A stretch of 64,000 nucleotides of DNA from Dasania sp. GY-MA-18 (GTDB lineage Bacteria; Pseudomonadota; Gammaproteobacteria; Pseudomonadales; Dasaniaceae), in assembly GCF_024734385.1 (NCBI RefSeq), contig NZ_JANHAP010000008.1:1-64000 (forward strand). The letters are read 5' to 3'. The notes beneath the pieces were generated by a model. It made no database searches. It had not been told where the DNA came from and worked only from the letters and a program-made list of their open reading frames with translations. Made by a program: the position numbers and the translations under genes. Shown one piece after another: positions 35,876-46,227 of this stretch; positions within the stretch are counted from its first letter, which is position 1, and every line of letters begins with the position of its first letter.

Positions 35876-38254
35876 CTAAACCTTAGTTTCGCCAGCGCTT
35901 ATTGAACGCGTAATACTGGCAAAATATTGCAGCTGTTTAACCACGCGGTCATTAAAGGTACCCTTGGGGAAATTGCCGCGCTGGTTAAGTTTGCCCGGAT
36001 CTTTTTTTATTAATAGTGCTAGGGCTTCGTTAACACTGCTAACCGTGTATATGGCAAATTGGCCTTGAGCTACGGCATCCACTACGCGCTGCTCCAGCAT
36101 TAAATTATCTTTATTGCTGGCCGGTAAAATAACCCCTTGGCTGCCGGTAAGGCCGCGCGCGGCGCAAATATCAAAAAAACATTCAATTTTTTCGTTAACG
36201 CCACCCACGGCTTGTATTTCACCGCGTTGGTTGGTGGAGCCGGTAATGGCTAAGTCTTGCCGTAGTGGTTGGTTCACCAGCGCCGAAAGCAGGGCGCAGA
36301 GTTCTGCCAGAGAGGCGCTGTCGCCATCGATATAGCCATAGGATTGTTCCATGGCTATATGCGCTGAAATCGCTAAGGGGAATTTTTGCGCGTAAAAACT
36401 GCTTAAATAGCCGGTTAAAATCATCACGCCTTTAGAGTGTACAGATTGGCCTAGTTCGGCTTCACGCTCTATATCGATAACGCCACGGTGGCCGGGGTTA
36501 ACACTGGCGGTAATACGAGTGGGGCAGCCAAAAACCATTTCCCCCACTTGTAATAGTGACAGGCCGTTAATTTGCCCAGCGGTGCTGCCTTCACTGCTAA
36601 TCACCACGGTGCCATCTAAAATTTGTTTAAGCAATTGATCGCGCAAGCGGGCATTGCGATAGGTACGTGCGGCTATCGCCTGCTGTATATGCTGGCCGTC
36701 TATGCTCTCTTGGCCGCCGCTTATGCGCTCAAAGTCAGCCTCTAGGGCAACTTCTAATATGGCATCTATGCGTGCACTTAATCGTTGCTGGTGTTCTGCT
36801 AGGCGATGGGCATGTTCTGCTAAGCGTGCTACTGCTGCTACGGTAAGCTCGGCTATATTGGCTTCACTGCTGCGGGCATGTAGTAACTCGGCAAACTGTG
36901 TAAGTGATTGCGGGGTGCTGTCTATATAGTCATCAAAATCTACCAGTACACGAAATAGATTGTTAAAGTCGCGGTCCAGTTGGTCTAACTCATAGTAAAT
37001 ATTTCTTGAGCCTATCAATATAACTTTAACTTGTAGCGGCACGGGTTCGGGATGTAGTGGTGTTACGCCGCTTAGTTGTATGTCGCCGGGCGCTGGTTCT
37101 AAATGTATGCAGCCATCGCGCAGCATGCGTTTAAGCGCTGGCCAGGTGCCATCACCCAGTAGGATTTTTTCTATATCTAAAATTAAATAGCCGCCGTTGG
37201 CTTTGTGCAAGGCGCCAGGGGTAATTTGCTGATAGGCGCCACCGCTGTCTTCGCTGCCGTAACTGACTCTACCAAATAAATTTTGATAGCTGGGGTTTGA
37301 TTCCAGCACTATGGGGGCACCATCCTTAATTGCACTGGTGAGCAGGTTTGGGGTGTAGTAGCTCTCTAATAGTTTGCGTTGCTTGGATGAGGTTATCGCC
37401 TCTGTTTTGCTGAGGTCACTAAAGTTTTCTTCAATCACTCTAGGCAGGTGTTTGGCAATTTGTGCCAAAAATAAACTGATGCTGGTGTTGCCTTGGTAGC
37501 TTAGACGCAGGGGCTGCAGTATAGGTTTTAAGGCCTGCTCTATGGTGGCTTCTCTAAGTTGCCGCTGCTGGTCGTTAAAGTCACGTTGCCATTGTGGAAG
37601 TTCCAGTAGCGCCTCATTAAGCAACTCTTCCAGCTGATTCACACGCTGGCGAAAATCAGCGAGCTGTTGTTGGCTAAGGCTGGCAAATTGCGCTTCATCA
37701 ATGACTTTGCCGTCTATGATGGGGGTAAAAGTCACGCTGGTTTCTTCGCTAAACATAGCGATGTGCTGTTGGCTGGCAATATTTTGTACGTCAGCAAGGG
37801 CGTCGTCATAGATTTGGTCAAAGCGGTTTTGTATAGCTGACTTTTTTTGTTGGTAGCTAGGGTTGTCGAAGGTGGCGGGGAAGCTGTCTATCAATGCATC
37901 TATTAATTTATCGATATCCCTGTGTAACTGGGCACCTTGCCCGGGAGGCATTTTAATAATTCTAGGAGTGTAGGGATTGTCAAAATTATTAACGTATAGC
38001 CAGTCAGGTGGTGTTTGCTGCTGGCCTACTAAGGGCTGTAAGTAATCTAGAGCATAGCGAAAGCGGCTGGCACCGGCTTCACCGGCAATATAAATATTGT
38101 AACCGGGTTGGTTAATGCTAAGGCCAAAGTCTAATGCTTTGGTAACACGAGGTTGGCCTAGTATGCCGCTATAATGGCTGAGCTCGCGGGTAGATTGAAA
38201 ACTAAAATCCTGCTCTAAAACTTGGCTGCGTAATTGCTCGGCGGATAATTTCAC
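35876..38254 (-). CDS. Lon-family (S16) ATP-dependent protease-like protein
   Basis: The 792-residue protein starts with GTG at 38254; AGGTG lies five bases upstream. Residues about 30-100 hold the AAA N-terminal segment with GEAGASR where a Walker A GxxGxGK would be expected (Lys replaced by Arg). Further Walker B-like (GGYLILDIEKILL) and sensor regions follow. The proteolytic domain has DGDSAS with the catalytic Ser and NEKIECFFD with the catalytic Lys downstream (about 665 and 710). It matches the AAA_32/Lon-like group of gammaproteobacteria rather than canonical LonA. Confidence 0.88.
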   Translation of the reverse strand: MKLSAEQLRSQVLEQDFSFQSTRELSHYSGILGQPRVTKALDFGLSINQPGYNIYIAGEAGASRFRYALDYLQPLVGQQQTPPDWLYVNNFDNPYTPRIIKMPPGQGAQLHRDIDKLIDALIDSFPATFDNPSYQQKKSAIQNRFDQIYDDALADVQNIASQQHIAMFSEETSVTFTPIIDGKVIDEAQFASLSQQQLADFRQRVNQLEELLNEALLELPQWQRDFNDQQRQLREATIEQALKPILQPLRLSYQGNTSISLFLAQIAKHLPRVIEENFSDLSKTEAITSSKQRKLLESYYTPNLLTSAIKDGAPIVLESNPSYQNLFGRVSYGSEDSGGAYQQITPGALHKANGGYLILDIEKILLGDGTWPALKRMLRDGCIHLEPAPGDIQLSGVTPLHPEPVPLQVKVILIGSRNIYYELDQLDRDFNNLFRVLVDFDDYIDSTPQSLTQFAELLHARSSEANIAELTVAAVARLAEHAHRLAEHQQRLSARIDAILEVALEADFERISGGQESIDGQHIQQAIAARTYRNARLRDQLLKQILDGTVVISSEGSTAGQINGLSLLQVGEMVFGCPTRITASVNPGHRGVIDIEREAELGQSVHSKGVMILTGYLSSFYAQKFPLAISAHIAMEQSYGYIDGDSASLAELCALLSALVNQPLRQDLAITGSTNQRGEIQAVGGVNEKIECFFDICAARGLTGSQGVILPASNKDNLMLEQRVVDAVAQGQFAIYTVSSVNEALALLIKKDPGKLNQRGNFPKGTFNDRVVKQLQYFASITRSISAGETKV

Positions 38255-38430
38255 GGCTACACCTGTGTTAAGGGCTGTGTTATAGGGTGGTTAACCTCAG
38301 GATAGTTGAACTTTGGCTTAAGTGGCAAAGTTGGTCGCAAGGGGGCTGGCTGGGGGATAGTAAAATTAGGCCTTTATTCGCTAAGCTTGTTATGATCGAC
38401 ATAACGATATAACAGCAAAAATATAAGCCC

Positions 38431-39600
38431 ATGAGCCTAATAGCAACCATAAAAAATCAGCCCAATATTAATTCTATCTACTCTGTATTATCGCTGGCCA
38501 GCATAGGTGCCATAGCGGCCGCAGTGATTTTACTACTGCCTTTAATTGTGGGGGCCTTGGTGGATCACTTAGCCATGTCAGAGCAAGCTGCGGGCTGGGT
38601 GGTGGCTATCGACATGGCTGGTTATACCTTGGCTACAGTGTTAGCCATTACATGGATACATCGCTGCCATTGGCGGCAAGTGACGCTGCTGGGTATGTTG
38701 GCCATGATAGTGGGCAATATACTTTCCATGTTGCTATCAAGTTTTGAGGTTTTGGCGCTGGTGCGTTTTATTACGGGCTTTGCTGCGGGGGCGGTCACTG
38801 CAATAGTCGTTGCAGCCATGGGCAAAACCACTAACCCCGATAGAGCCTACGGCTTTTGGATAGTAGGCCAGTTGTTGCTGGGCTCAGCTGGTTTTGCCTT
38901 ATTGCCCAATTTGATTGCCAGCTATGGGCCTGCGGCCATTTTTGCCTTGCTAGTGGTATTGTTGCTGTTGGCTTTGAGCCTAATTGCTTTTATACCGCTA
39001 GCTGCAGCTGATGAGGTGAAGCCGTCGCAAGCTGCAACGGCTAAGTTTAAATTAACTAAGCTTTTTATTTATTTGGCCATAGCGGCTATTTTAATTTCCT
39101 ATGCAGGTTTAACGGCTGTATGGAGCTATGTGGAACGTATTGCCGTGAGTGCAGGCTTTAGCTCGGCATTAATAGGGTATAGCTTGTCTATTGCCTCATT
39201 GGCGGGTATTGCTGGTGGTGTGGCTGCCACGCTATTGGGGGTAAGGCTAGGGCGGGTACTGCCTATAGTTATTGCTCTGGGCAGTGCAGTAGTGGGTGTG
39301 TTACTGCTTAAGCTAGACTTTAGCCATCTGTTATATACCGTAAGTGCTTGTTTGTTTTTATTTGGCTGGAATTTGATGTTGCCTTTTTTTATGGGGGCGA
39401 TAGCCGCGGCAGATTCTTCTAGCCGAGTGTTGGCACTGGCCAATGCCGCTATAGGTGTGGGCTTAATGCTGGGGCCAGGAGTTGGTGGTTTGTTTTTGAG
39501 TGAGGCAGACTATGCCAATTTAACTACGGCAGGTATTAGTCTAATTGTCATTAGTTTGTTATTGATTACTCCTTTGGCTATAACGGCTAAGAACAAATAA
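38431..39600 (+). CDS. Major facilitator superfamily transporter
   Basis: The 389-residue protein has about 12 hydrophobic segments, with the first beginning near residue 25. ITGFAAGAVTAIVVAAMGKTTNPDRAYGFW near 115-145 is a typical MFS pattern around loops 4-5. The substrate cannot be inferred. The upstream gene is divergent (Lon-like), and a second MFS of similar length at 47343 suggests paralogues. Confidence 0.85.
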   Translation: MSLIATIKNQPNINSIYSVLSLASIGAIAAAVILLLPLIVGALVDHLAMSEQAAGWVVAIDMAGYTLATVLAITWIHRCHWRQVTLLGMLAMIVGNILSMLLSSFEVLALVRFITGFAAGAVTAIVVAAMGKTTNPDRAYGFWIVGQLLLGSAGFALLPNLIASYGPAAIFALLVVLLLLALSLIAFIPLAAADEVKPSQAATAKFKLTKLFIYLAIAAILISYAGLTAVWSYVERIAVSAGFSSALIGYSLSIASLAGIAGGVAATLLGVRLGRVLPIVIALGSAVVGVLLLKLDFSHLLYTVSACLFLFGWNLMLPFFMGAIAAADSSSRVLALANAAIGVGLMLGPGVGGLFLSEADYANLTTAGISLIVISLLLITPLAITAKNK

Positions 39601-39823
39601 TTGCTATTAGGTGTTTTTTGCTTAACCCTTGCAGGCAAAGTGTTTTTTTGGGAGCAATCACTACTGTTTGCGCCGCTTATTTGTTCACGTATGTTTTAAT
39701 TGTGAATATTTGGCTAAGATATTTAAACGAAAAAACACGGGATGTTGAGTTTTTTTAAACAACGCTTTCTCGTTAACTTGAACTATAATAAATTACAAAA
39801 ATAATGAGCACGGTAGCTAATAA

Positions 39824-40573
39824 ATGATACTTCCACCCATTTCAGAACAAAAGCAGCGGGCTAAGACTATCGTTTTTAGCTTGCTGGCATTAATGATCGC
39901 ATTAGGTGAGTACACCGAGGCCATAGGGTTGGTTAACGATGCCGTGGCCTATGTGCAGCGCCAGTACACCAATGATCTAGAGTATGAGCTTATTGAGAGC
40001 TTGCATGTGGGTAATACCGTGGCCTATGCCGAGTCTAAAACCGGCTCCCCGCAGGTGGCGCGTATTATTGATGAGCACACGGTAGCGAATTATTTTTATT
40101 TAGAAAAATGCCTGTTAACGGTGTTTTACCGCAACAATCAGGTGGCGGGTTACACCGTGCTGGCCCTAGAGCCAGGCTTTGAACCGGCTACCTACCATGT
40201 GGGGGCCAATACCGAGCGCTTGGGCGCTTTTTATTTTTCAGATATTAGCGCGATTGCGGCAGGCTACACTGTGGATTACTCCAAAGCGGCGAGCTATTAC
40301 TTGGAGCAATTAGAGTCTGGCTACTCCGGCTTGTTAACCAAGGGATTTCTCGGTTATATAGCTTACGGGGTAGAGGGGCAGGCTGAAGCTACTGCAGGCC
40401 TTTATCAACAACAGGTTTACGGTACGGATGAAGAGATCGCGCCATTATTGGCTGAGCTGCGTGCCGCAATTAAACCCAATTTTTATGGTGAGGGTGATGT
40501 GACCTTAGCCATGGTGGAAAAAAGCCTACTAACGCCAGCAGAGTTCACAACTTATTTTGCTAAACCACACTAA
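39824..40573 (+). CDS. Uncharacterised membrane-anchored protein
   Basis: The 249-residue protein has one N-terminal hydrophobic helix (about 14-30, IVFSLLALMIALGEY), then a soluble region rich in Tyr/Gly. The segment with SLHVGNTVAYAESKTGSPQVA resembles proteins I recall as ETEC_3214-domain proteins, but the match is from memory and weak. No catalytic motif is visible. It precedes the MltC-like gene in the same direction, with 46 bases between them. Confidence 0.5.
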   Translation: MILPPISEQKQRAKTIVFSLLALMIALGEYTEAIGLVNDAVAYVQRQYTNDLEYELIESLHVGNTVAYAESKTGSPQVARIIDEHTVANYFYLEKCLLTVFYRNNQVAGYTVLALEPGFEPATYHVGANTERLGAFYFSDISAIAAGYTVDYSKAASYYLEQLESGYSGLLTKGFLGYIAYGVEGQAEATAGLYQQQVYGTDEEIAPLLAELRAAIKPNFYGEGDVTLAMVEKSLLTPAEFTTYFAKPH

Positions 40574-40619
40574 GCCGTCGCGTAGCGGTATTAATAGTTA
40601 ATAAATAATGTAGATTAGG

Positions 40620-41978
40620 ATGATTGCCGTGAAAAATGATCACACAAAAAACACAGGCTTAGCGCTACGTTCAATATACTTAAAAGCGGCTGTATTAAGT
40701 GTAAGCCTGCCGCTGGCTATGCCTGTATTTGCCGATATAGATGCCGCCTTTGAAGAGTTGGATAAGCAGGTAGAGAGTCAATATGGTGCTAAGGCTACTA
40801 CTGCCCAGCCGAAAAGTGAATTTGAACAATGGCGGCAGCAACAGCAAGCAGAGTATCAAGATTATAAACGCAAATATTACGCCGCATTAGAAGATTATAA
40901 AAATGCTATTAAAAGGCAGTGGGGTGATGCAGAAGTTACCGATAAAAAGCGCTGGGTTGAATACTCCGATGATCTGCAAACCAAGCGCGTGGTGGATTAT
41001 GAAAAAAATGAAATTCGCATTAGCGTTTTAGACCCCGCAATTAGCGACAGTAAATTGCAACAGCTTATAGATGCCAACCTAGCCAAAATGTTGCAGCAAA
41101 CCCCCAATAGCGCGCGTGAGGCCGACCCGGTGTTAAAAGCTGTAGGTAGCACTAAACCTAGCAGCGATGAGCAAAGCCGCTTGGCTATTTTGCAAGAGGT
41201 TATAGATCCGTCGGCACAGGGCTCTGAGCAGCAGCGCTTTCAGCAATCCCTAGAGACCTTAAAAAAACAGGCGGTAATTAAGCGCCCTGAGGCATCAGCT
41301 AGCCAAGCTAGTGCAAGCGCTACAAAAAATACAGCCCCACAGCCTAGCGCAACAGGCAAAGATAGTGGTGAACAAAAAACTGTCAGCCAAAAGCCTGCTA
41401 GCCAGCCTTTACTTATCACTATCGCGTTGCCGCAAAATAGCATAGGCCGCCGCGCCGCTCGCTACGAGGCGTTGGTGCTGCAAAATGCAGGTAAGAGCCA
41501 GGTTGATCCCTCTTTGGTCTATGCCATTATGCACACTGAAAGTGCTTTTAACCCTATGGCGCGTTCGCATGTTCCGGCCTATGGTTTAATGCAAATTGTA
41601 CCTGAGTCTGCTGGTTTGGATGTGTCGCAGCGCTTGTATGGTGAAGGCAGGTTGTTTAGTGCCGATTACTTATTTAATGCGGGTAATAATGTGCAGGCTG
41701 GGGCTACCTATATCAATATTCTTTATTACTCTTACCTTAAAGGTATTAAAGATCCCTTAAGCCGTACCTACTGTGTAATTGCTGCATACAATACCGGTGC
41801 CGGTAATGTGGCTAAATCTTTTGTGGGTAGCCGCAAATTAAACAAAGCTTTACCCTTAATCAACCAACTAACCCCAGCACAGGTGTATGACACTTTAGTG
41901 AAAAAATTGCCCTACCAAGAAACCCGTGAATATTTAAAACGGGTGGTGGAGCGCCAAAAAATATACAGCAAGGTTTAA
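40620..41978 (+). CDS. MltC-like lytic transglycosylase
   Basis: The 452-residue protein has a signal peptide (residues 20-39, ending PVFA) with no lipobox. A DUF3393/MltC N-terminal domain follows (QWGDAEVTDKKRWVEYSDDLQTKRVVDYEKNEIRI near 95-130), then a Ser/Gln/Ala-rich linker, then an SLT domain with YAIMHTESAFNPMARS (catalytic Glu) and AYGLMQIVPESAG at about 305-340. E. coli MltC is a lipoprotein of about 360 residues, so this is a longer, soluble-type version. It cleaves the glycan strand of peptidoglycan. Confidence 0.85.
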   Translation: MIAVKNDHTKNTGLALRSIYLKAAVLSVSLPLAMPVFADIDAAFEELDKQVESQYGAKATTAQPKSEFEQWRQQQQAEYQDYKRKYYAALEDYKNAIKRQWGDAEVTDKKRWVEYSDDLQTKRVVDYEKNEIRISVLDPAISDSKLQQLIDANLAKMLQQTPNSAREADPVLKAVGSTKPSSDEQSRLAILQEVIDPSAQGSEQQRFQQSLETLKKQAVIKRPEASASQASASATKNTAPQPSATGKDSGEQKTVSQKPASQPLLITIALPQNSIGRRAARYEALVLQNAGKSQVDPSLVYAIMHTESAFNPMARSHVPAYGLMQIVPESAGLDVSQRLYGEGRLFSADYLFNAGNNVQAGATYINILYYSYLKGIKDPLSRTYCVIAAYNTGAGNVAKSFVGSRKLNKALPLINQLTPAQVYDTLVKKLPYQETREYLKRVVERQKIYSKV

Positions 41979-42454
41979 TCTGTATTGCTTGCGCTACAGT
42001 ACTGATATGCGCCTATATATGTAACAGCGCTATTAAAAAGTACATTTTTGGTCTATATGGTGCAGCGTGAGTTAGAACAAAAATAAATCAATATCTAGAA
42101 AAATAGCCTATATGCGCCATGCCCCGCCTACCATGTTGGGCGGGGTTCTCTATAACGGTGTTGCTCTTTTTTACTACGTTTTTTACCTACCCATTCCCGC
42201 CTTATTTATGACTAACTGATTTTTAATATTTTATAAGCCTGTGCTATTAAAAAATTATTTTAGTTATAGCATAAGTTAAATGTATTTTATCCATAATCCG
42301 CTCATCGCTTATGCTTTTAAGATGCTTCAAGTGCCTGTATTGAGTAGTGGCTAGGTATTTTTATTAATACACACTTTAGGGTAATTAATTAAGCTAATGT
42401 TCACCGTTAGATTGTTAAGACAATTAGGCATTGCTTAACATTTAGGTGAATTAC
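41979..42454. other. 475-bp intergenic region with hairpin and shared operator
   Basis: CCCCGCC (42122-42128) and GGCGGGG (42139-42145) form a stem after the MltC-like gene, a possible weak terminator (T-poor tail). The shared operator-like motif lies at 42368-42386 and is listed separately. No gene is visible. Confidence 0.5.
42368..42386 (+). promoter_or_regulatory. Cluster motif, site A (upstream of the TonB receptor)
   Basis: TACACACTTTAGGGTAATT. It matches sites B and C in 14 or more of 19 positions and has the imperfect 12-bp palindrome ACACTTTAGGGT. It lies about 70 bases before the ATG of the TonB receptor. Confidence 0.55.
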
Positions 42455-44860
42455 ATGACGAAAAATAATAATGGTAAGAAATTAGCATTGGCAGCGGCAG
42501 TGAGCATAGGGGCTCAGGCAGCTATGATGCCCATGGCCAATGCTTTAGCGTTGGAAGAGTTAATTGTTTCGGCGCGTAAACAGGCTGAGACAGCACAGGA
42601 TGTACCTATAGCAGTAACCGCGCTATCGGGTAAGATGATGACCGACTTAGGGGTTAATGAAGCAGGCGATATCGCCTTATACACGCCTAACTTTACCTGG
42701 CATACCGAATTTGGCCGAGCCTCGCCACAACCTTATATGCGCGGCATAGGTACTAATAATTTTGCCCCTATTAACAATGGCCCCATAGCCATATACCAAG
42801 ATGGTGTTTTTATAGGCCCCAATGTGGCTCAGGGTTTTGCCACTTTTGATGTAGAGCGGGTAGAGGTATTAAAAGGCCCGCAGGGTACCTTGTATGGCCG
42901 TAACTCTACCGGTGGTTTAATTAACTTTATTTCGGTGAAGCCCGAGATAGGGCAGGATACATCGGGCTATATCAATGTAGAACTGGGCAGCCACGACACC
43001 AAAAATGTTGAAGGTGCGGTAGGTTTTAGCCTGGGCGATCAATTTGCCGCGCGCTTATCGGTGTTGCGTGCCACCAGTGATGGCCCCTTTGATAATATTA
43101 ATCCGGCAAGCAACGGTAAGGCGGGTCAAATTGACGACTTGGCGGCCCGCGCGCAGTTATTATTTGATAATAACGAAGGCCTAACCATATTAACCAATTA
43201 TCACTATGGTAAAGCTGAACCAGATACCGCCCCCTTTAAACAAGTGGGGCTAGTCGACCCCAACGGTGTAGGCCCTGCCCACCCGGATTATGCTTACTCG
43301 CAATGTGCAAACCCCGGCATAGGATCTGGCTGTACCGATGCCTATCACGGTTTTGTTGAAGATAACGATATTTATAAAACCCAAAAAGCCGATGACTTTG
43401 AGCATGTAGATACCGAAGGTGTATTGGTGCGGGTGGATTATGAAATTAATTACGATATGTCGTTTTATTCAGCAAGCTCTTACGATGAGGCCTCGTTGCG
43501 CCGTTATGATGATACCGATGACGGTCCCTTTGGCGTAGAGAACGATTTTTATGCCGATGATTTTCGCTGGTATAGCCAAGAGCTGGGTATAGCGAATCAA
43601 AGCGACGTTTCTATGTGGCATGTGGGTACTTATTATTACAATGAAAAAGTAAAGGGTGCCCAAATGTGGACTAACCCTTTTTGGGGTACGGGCGAAGGTA
43701 ATGAGCATGAAGTAGAAACCACCAGCTATGCCTTATTTGGCCAGTACGACTACGACTTTAATGAAAGCTGGGGCGCTACTATAGGCCTGCGTTGGAGTTA
43801 CGAGGAAAAAGAGGTACATAAGTACAATGGCTTTATGCCCTTGATTGCCAATATGACTAACAATGAAGGCGATGGCCCGCTGTTTTCACTGGCCGATGCT
43901 CGTGCTGCCGCCGGGGGTATCGATGAATCCCACGGCGTAGTTATAGGCACCCCTACTGCTAAAGACTGGGATGAAATCACCGGCCGTATTTCTGTGGATT
44001 ACAACACCGAAGATGGGCACTTAATTTATGCCTCTATCGCCCGAGGCTTTAAAGGCGGTGATGTTAACGGCGCTGCTTTCTTGGATGAGTACCTACCTTC
44101 GGATGGCGCAGGTGGCAGTTTAATTTGCCCCGGTGCAGAAGCGCCGGGCACATCGCGCTGTCAAAGCTCGGTGGATGCTTTTAATGCCAAGCTAGAGCCC
44201 GTAGACCCAGAGTTGCTGGATGCAATAGAGGTGGGTTTTAAAGGCGACTTTATGGATGGCGCGCTGCGGGTAAACGGTGCGGTATTTTATTACGAGTATA
44301 CCGATCAGCAAAACACTAACCTAATCCCCGTGGCGGGCACTTCAGCTAATACCACTACGCTAACCAATGCCGGTGAAACCAAAATGCCGGGCATAGAGAT
44401 AGAGGTAATCGCCACACCTACAGACGCATGGTATTTGCAATTTAATGCCGGTTGGGTAGATGCGGAGTACGATGAGTTTGTAACCGCTTTTGGTGATAAC
44501 TCGGGCAATCAAATTTCGCTAACCCCCAAAACGCAGTTCTCTGGTTTAGTGCGCTATGACTTTGAACTGGACAGCGGTGCGATTATTGCGCTGCAAACGG
44601 ATGTGTCTTGGCAGAGCAAAACTTATTTTCAGCCCACCAATGAGGATCTGCTACTAGAGGACTCTTATGCGCTATGGGGTGCTCGCGTGTCTTATGCTTC
44701 GGCAGATGACCGCTGGACTACCGCGCTATTTGCTAAAAACTTAACGGATAAAGAGTATTACGGCTCAGGTTTCCAGTTGGAGTTTTTAGGTTCCAAGCAG
44801 CTTAAGCCCGGCGCGCCGCGTTATATAGGTTTAAGTGTGGATTATAAATTTGGTGATTAA
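42455..44860 (+). CDS. TonB-dependent outer-membrane receptor
   Basis: The roughly 801-residue protein (ATG at 42455, AGGTG seven bases before) has a signal peptide (LALAAAVSIGAQA, cleaved near residue 32), a TonB box-like EELIVSARK and the plug segment AVTALSGKMM...GRNSTGGLINFISVKPE. A beta barrel follows, ending in YIGLSVDYKFGD. It imports a substrate across the outer membrane using TonB energy. The substrate is unknown; the amidohydrolase and MFS nearby suggest an organic compound rather than iron only. Confidence 0.92.
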   Translation: MTKNNNGKKLALAAAVSIGAQAAMMPMANALALEELIVSARKQAETAQDVPIAVTALSGKMMTDLGVNEAGDIALYTPNFTWHTEFGRASPQPYMRGIGTNNFAPINNGPIAIYQDGVFIGPNVAQGFATFDVERVEVLKGPQGTLYGRNSTGGLINFISVKPEIGQDTSGYINVELGSHDTKNVEGAVGFSLGDQFAARLSVLRATSDGPFDNINPASNGKAGQIDDLAARAQLLFDNNEGLTILTNYHYGKAEPDTAPFKQVGLVDPNGVGPAHPDYAYSQCANPGIGSGCTDAYHGFVEDNDIYKTQKADDFEHVDTEGVLVRVDYEINYDMSFYSASSYDEASLRRYDDTDDGPFGVENDFYADDFRWYSQELGIANQSDVSMWHVGTYYYNEKVKGAQMWTNPFWGTGEGNEHEVETTSYALFGQYDYDFNESWGATIGLRWSYEEKEVHKYNGFMPLIANMTNNEGDGPLFSLADARAAAGGIDESHGVVIGTPTAKDWDEITGRISVDYNTEDGHLIYASIARGFKGGDVNGAAFLDEYLPSDGAGGSLICPGAEAPGTSRCQSSVDAFNAKLEPVDPELLDAIEVGFKGDFMDGALRVNGAVFYYEYTDQQNTNLIPVAGTSANTTTLTNAGETKMPGIEIEVIATPTDAWYLQFNAGWVDAEYDEFVTAFGDNSGNQISLTPKTQFSGLVRYDFELDSGAIIALQTDVSWQSKTYFQPTNEDLLLEDSYALWGARVSYASADDRWTTALFAKNLTDKEYYGSGFQLEFLGSKQLKPGAPRYIGLSVDYKFGD

Positions 44861-44886
44861 TCGCTGTTAGTCTTACAGGCTTAAGT

Positions 44887-44928
44887 AACCGGTTTAAGTG
44901 CCAGGCATTGGTCTTAAACCGGTTTTTT
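44887..44928 (+). terminator. Intrinsic terminator after the TonB receptor
   Basis: AACCGGTTTAAG at 44887-44898 pairs perfectly with CTTAAACCGGTT at 44913-44924, followed by T4. It ends the receptor transcript and insulates the downstream amidohydrolase gene. Confidence 0.9.
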
Positions 44929-44961
44929 GCCTGTAGGGTTTTGATACTTTAACTTGGCGAA

Positions 44962-44980
44962 TACACTCTTAAGGGTAATT
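44962..44980 (+). promoter_or_regulatory. Cluster motif, site B (upstream of the amidohydrolase)
   Basis: TACACTCTTAAGGGTAATT. The 12-bp palindrome ACTCTTAAGGGT is nearly perfect. It lies about 130 bases before the amidohydrolase start, just after the receptor terminator. Confidence 0.55.
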
Positions 44981-45110
44981 CATTAGCCCTAGCGGCTTGG
45001 TTACTCTGAGTCTCGAAGTGGCAGGCTTTATTGAAGACTAAAGCCTGAATGATAATTGGCTATAACGCGGTGATTTTATTGCGGTTTTTATAGCGACAAT
45101 AAGTGGGGTG

Positions 45111-46217
45111 ATGATGAAAACCGGTTTTGTTTTTGATGAAAGCTACTTTTGGTATGACAGCCTCAACCAGGCATTTCCGCCTTTCCTTATAGAACCCGGC
45201 GGCAACCCCGATAGGCCTGATATTAAGCGCCGCTTTTATAATTTACTCAGTCACTCAGGGCTGTTAAAAAAGCTTAGCCATATAGAGCCTAGGCCTGCTA
45301 CTGAGGCAGAAATTTTATCGGTGCATAGCAAGGCCTATTATGACAGCTTGGCTAAACAAAATAGCCTGCCTGCAGGGGTAGGGGGCGAGGGTGCTGTGTT
45401 TGCTGAGGGCGGCTTCGATATTGCTAAACTAGCCGCAGGCGGTGCCATTACGGCAGTAGAAAAAGTGCTGTCGGGCGAGGTGAGCAATGCCTATGCTTTA
45501 GTGCGGCCGCCGGGGCATCACGCCGAAACCGATACCGGTGCAGGTTTTTGTATTTTAAATAATGTCGCCTTGGCGGCTAAACAAGCATTGCAGTTGGGTG
45601 GCTTTGAGCGCGTCGCTATTATCGATTGGGATGTGCATCATGGTAATGGTGCCCAGCAAATTTTTTGGCAAGACCCTTCAGTGCTAACCATTTCGGTACA
45701 TCAGCACTACAGTTTTTTAGAGGTAGATACCGGTACAGCTGAGTATAAAGGTGAAGGCGCGGGTGAGGGTTATAATATTAATGTGCCGCTACCACCGGGC
45801 TCAGGGGATGTTACCTATGCCACGGTTTTTGATGAAGTGGTCATACCCGCCTTAGAGGCTTATCAACCGCAAATGATTATTGTAGCCAGTGGTTTAGATG
45901 CGGGCTGCTATGATCCCTTGGGCCGTATGGCGCTTACCCCCAAGGGGTTTAGGCATATGGCCAGCACGGTGCGGCAGGCGGCAGAGAGGCTTTGTGAAGG
46001 GCGGTTGGTGTTATGCCAAGAGGGCGGTTATGACTTGGCCTCTACTCCGTATATGGGCTTGGCTGTTTTGGAGGGCTTGTCGGCTATCACCCTGGATTTA
46101 GTGAATCCATTTCAGGTCTTTGGTGACTCTTTGGGTTATACCCAAGAGGTATTACCGCATCAGGCTAAGGTGATAGCGACCGCGATTGAGCAGGTCAGAG
46201 CCCTGGCAAAAGCCTAG
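45111..46217 (+). CDS. Histone deacetylase-family amidohydrolase
   Basis: The roughly 368-residue protein has the HDAC-like zinc hydrolase motifs: VRPPGHHAE (tandem His near 133-139), IIDWDVHHGNG (Asp/His zinc ligands near 170-176), SGLDAGCYDP (Asp ligand) and CQEGGYDL (transition-state Tyr). In bacteria such enzymes hydrolyse acetylated amines (acetylpolyamines or related amides). Possible starts at 45108 (GTG), 45111 and 45114. The gene sits downstream of the TonB receptor and has a shared operator site, so it probably acts on the imported compound. Confidence 0.88.
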   Translation: MMKTGFVFDESYFWYDSLNQAFPPFLIEPGGNPDRPDIKRRFYNLLSHSGLLKKLSHIEPRPATEAEILSVHSKAYYDSLAKQNSLPAGVGGEGAVFAEGGFDIAKLAAGGAITAVEKVLSGEVSNAYALVRPPGHHAETDTGAGFCILNNVALAAKQALQLGGFERVAIIDWDVHHGNGAQQIFWQDPSVLTISVHQHYSFLEVDTGTAEYKGEGAGEGYNINVPLPPGSGDVTYATVFDEVVIPALEAYQPQMIIVASGLDAGCYDPLGRMALTPKGFRHMASTVRQAAERLCEGRLVLCQEGGYDLASTPYMGLAVLEGLSAITLDLVNPFQVFGDSLGYTQEVLPHQAKVIATAIEQVRALAKA

Positions 46218-46227
46218 GGCTGTTGCC

